Below the pieces are notes generated by a model. It was not told the DNA's origin and made no database searches. It saw nothing but the letters and a program-made list of their open reading frames with translations. This document shows positions 6,740 through 7,647 of a stretch of 7,647 bases of DNA, one piece after another. The DNA lies in NCBI GenBank assembly GCA_021296015.1, contig JAGWBG010000059.1, positions 514 to 8,160 of the forward strand, in the 5' to 3' direction. Numbering within the stretch: the stretch's first letter is position 1; every line of letters begins with the position of its first letter. This DNA comes from Dehalococcoidia bacterium (GTDB lineage: Bacteria > Chloroflexota > Dehalococcoidia > Lucifugimonadales > JAGWBF01). The position numbers were made by a program, and so were the translations under genes.

Positions 6740-7647
6740 ATGGAGGTTACCTTTAAGGTCCACCGATATGACCCGTCCAACGATGGCAAAGGAGAGTTTC
6801 AGTCTTATCTCCTGAACATTGAGGAAGACGCCTCCATTCTGGATGCTCTGGTGCGCATAAGGGAGGAGCAGGACAGCACCCTCGCCTTTCGGGGCACCTG
6901 CCGCACCGGCTTCTGTGGCGACTGCACCATGCGCATCAACCGCCGCAACAACATAGCCTGCGCCACAAACGTCGGCAAGGTCGCCAAGGACGGCGAGGTC
7001 ACCGTCGAGCCAATCCGCCTGATAGGCAGATTGAAAGACATGATGTACGATATGGACTCAATGGTTTATGACAAGTATAAAGCCACGGAACCCTGGATAG
7101 TTCCTGGCGATACCCAACGGGAGCGGGAAAATATAGTGCCCAACGAGGTCATACAGGACTTGCGGAAGGTTATGAGTTGTACCATGTGCTGGCTGTGTGA
7201 CGAGGGCTGCACCACTATGGTGGTAGACAAGAAATTTATGGGACCCGCCGCCCTGACCAAGGGCTACCGTGCAGTCGCCGACCCGCGCGACAGCAAGACC
7301 GCTGAGCGGCTGAGCCGGCTGGGCGACAAACACGGACTGTGGGACTGCTGCCACTGTTTCGAGGCCAGCGAGCATTGCCCCAAAGGGATAGATCCCACTC
7401 AACGCATTTTTCAACTACGGGACCGGGCCATCAAGGAGAACATCGGTAGTCCCTCGATACCCACGGTAAGGAACCATTACAGGAGCTTTGCCGCATCGGT
7501 AAAGGCCCACGGTTGGCTGGACGAGGCCCGCTTGGCCGTGGAGACCGAAGGACTCACCAACATCAAAAGACAACTGAAGCAATTGCCCCTGGCGCTGAAG
7601 GCATTCAAAAGGGGGAAACGGCCCCTGCCTTACCTGCTCCATCCAAA
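6740..7647 (+). CDS. sdhB: Succinate dehydrogenase/fumarate reductase iron-sulfur subunit, C-terminus cut by window edge
   Basis: The frame is open from the ATG to the window end: 302 residues with no stop, against about 240 for classical SdhB. It carries electrons from the SdhA flavin through three clusters. Seen: an N-terminal ferredoxin domain whose [2Fe-2S] ligands are Cys54, Cys59, Cys62 and Cys74; then Cys147-x2-Cys150-x2-Cys153-x3-Cys157, followed by Thr instead of the usual Pro; the GPAALTKGYR block at 168-177; and a second motif WDCCHCFEASEHCPKG at 201-216 with Cys203, Cys204, Cys206 and Cys213. Aligned on Cys213-Pro-Lys-Gly, the second motif has Cys206 where 3Fe-4S enzymes have a non-cysteine, but Ala209 where they have a ligand. 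The stretch after residue 240 is basic and helical-looking and not part of the classical fold. Close coupling to sdhA makes the role secure; the cluster type and membrane anchor are open. Confidence 0.93.
   Translation, partial: MEVTFKVHRYDPSNDGKGEFQSYLLNIEEDASILDALVRIREEQDSTLAFRGTCRTGFCGDCTMRINRRNNIACATNVGKVAKDGEVTVEPIRLIGRLKDMMYDMDSMVYDKYKATEPWIVPGDTQRERENIVPNEVIQDLRKVMSCTMCWLCDEGCTTMVVDKKFMGPAALTKGYRAVADPRDSKTAERLSRLGDKHGLWDCCHCFEASEHCPKGIDPTQRIFQLRDRAIKENIGSPSIPTVRNHYRSFAASVKAHGWLDEARLAVETEGLTNIKRQLKQLPLALKAFKRGKRPLPYLLHP

Noticed and set aside
7058..7642. Minus-strand open frames opposite sdhB
   Set aside because: They are antisense to the cysteine motifs of sdhB, which explain the sequence; no recognisable protein.
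1..7647. CRISPR array, tRNA or rRNA genes, insertion sequence, phage or toxin-antitoxin genes
   Set aside because: No regularly spaced direct repeats, no cloverleaf or rRNA-like segments, and no transposase, integrase or small paired genes were seen; all larger open regions are explained by metabolic genes.

Overview
The window looks like a chromosomal segment of a free-living, probably aerobic bacterium with moderately high GC. No taxonomic marker is present. The gene mix (PQQ-type sugar dehydrogenase, GMC flavoprotein oxidoreductase, amidase, single-gene squalene synthase type, and a non-classical succinate dehydrogenase) together with CCCTCACC/CTCTCCC-type intergenic repeats would fit a Chloroflexota-like lineage, but that is a weak inference. 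Coding density is high: four intergenic gaps of about 80 to 190 bases, and no RNA genes, CRISPR array, integrase or insertion sequence that I can see.

Layout. (1) Bases 2-361, plus strand: C-terminal end of a glucose/sorbosone-dehydrogenase-like beta-propeller protein cut by the window edge. (2) Bases 374-423: a strong hairpin between two convergent genes, probably a shared terminator. (3) Bases 444-1874, minus: amidase-signature hydrolase with an intact Lys-Ser-Ser triad and its own near-consensus promoter at 1946-1974. (4) Bases 1998-3596, minus: GMC-family FAD oxidoreductase with an intact FAD site and His/Asn active-site pair. (5) Bases 3658-3765: a pair of inverted REP-like palindromes. 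(6) Bases 3784-4875, minus: squalene/phytoene synthase family, most like bacterial one-step squalene synthases. (7) Bases 4924-4984: two divergent promoters, an extended -10 facing left and a perfect TTGACA-N17-TATAAT facing right. (8) Bases 5067-6737 and 6740 to the right edge, plus: sdhA and sdhB of a succinate dehydrogenase/fumarate reductase, translationally close-coupled; sdhB runs off the window.

How the genes fit together. The right half is an sdhAB operon that starts directly from its own promoter, with no membrane-anchor gene before sdhA, so any anchor must lie downstream of the window or elsewhere. The left half is a leftward cluster of separate metabolic enzymes; squalene synthase and the GMC oxidoreductase may share a transcript, while the amidase has its own promoter. 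I see no shared pathway linking amidase, GMC enzyme and sugar dehydrogenase.

Most of the window is ordinary metabolism. The feature most worth a second look is the iron-sulfur subunit SdhB: its second cysteine motif carries a cysteine at the position that is normally non-cysteine in 3Fe-4S enzymes, while the usual next ligand is alanine, and the protein is longer than classical SdhB.
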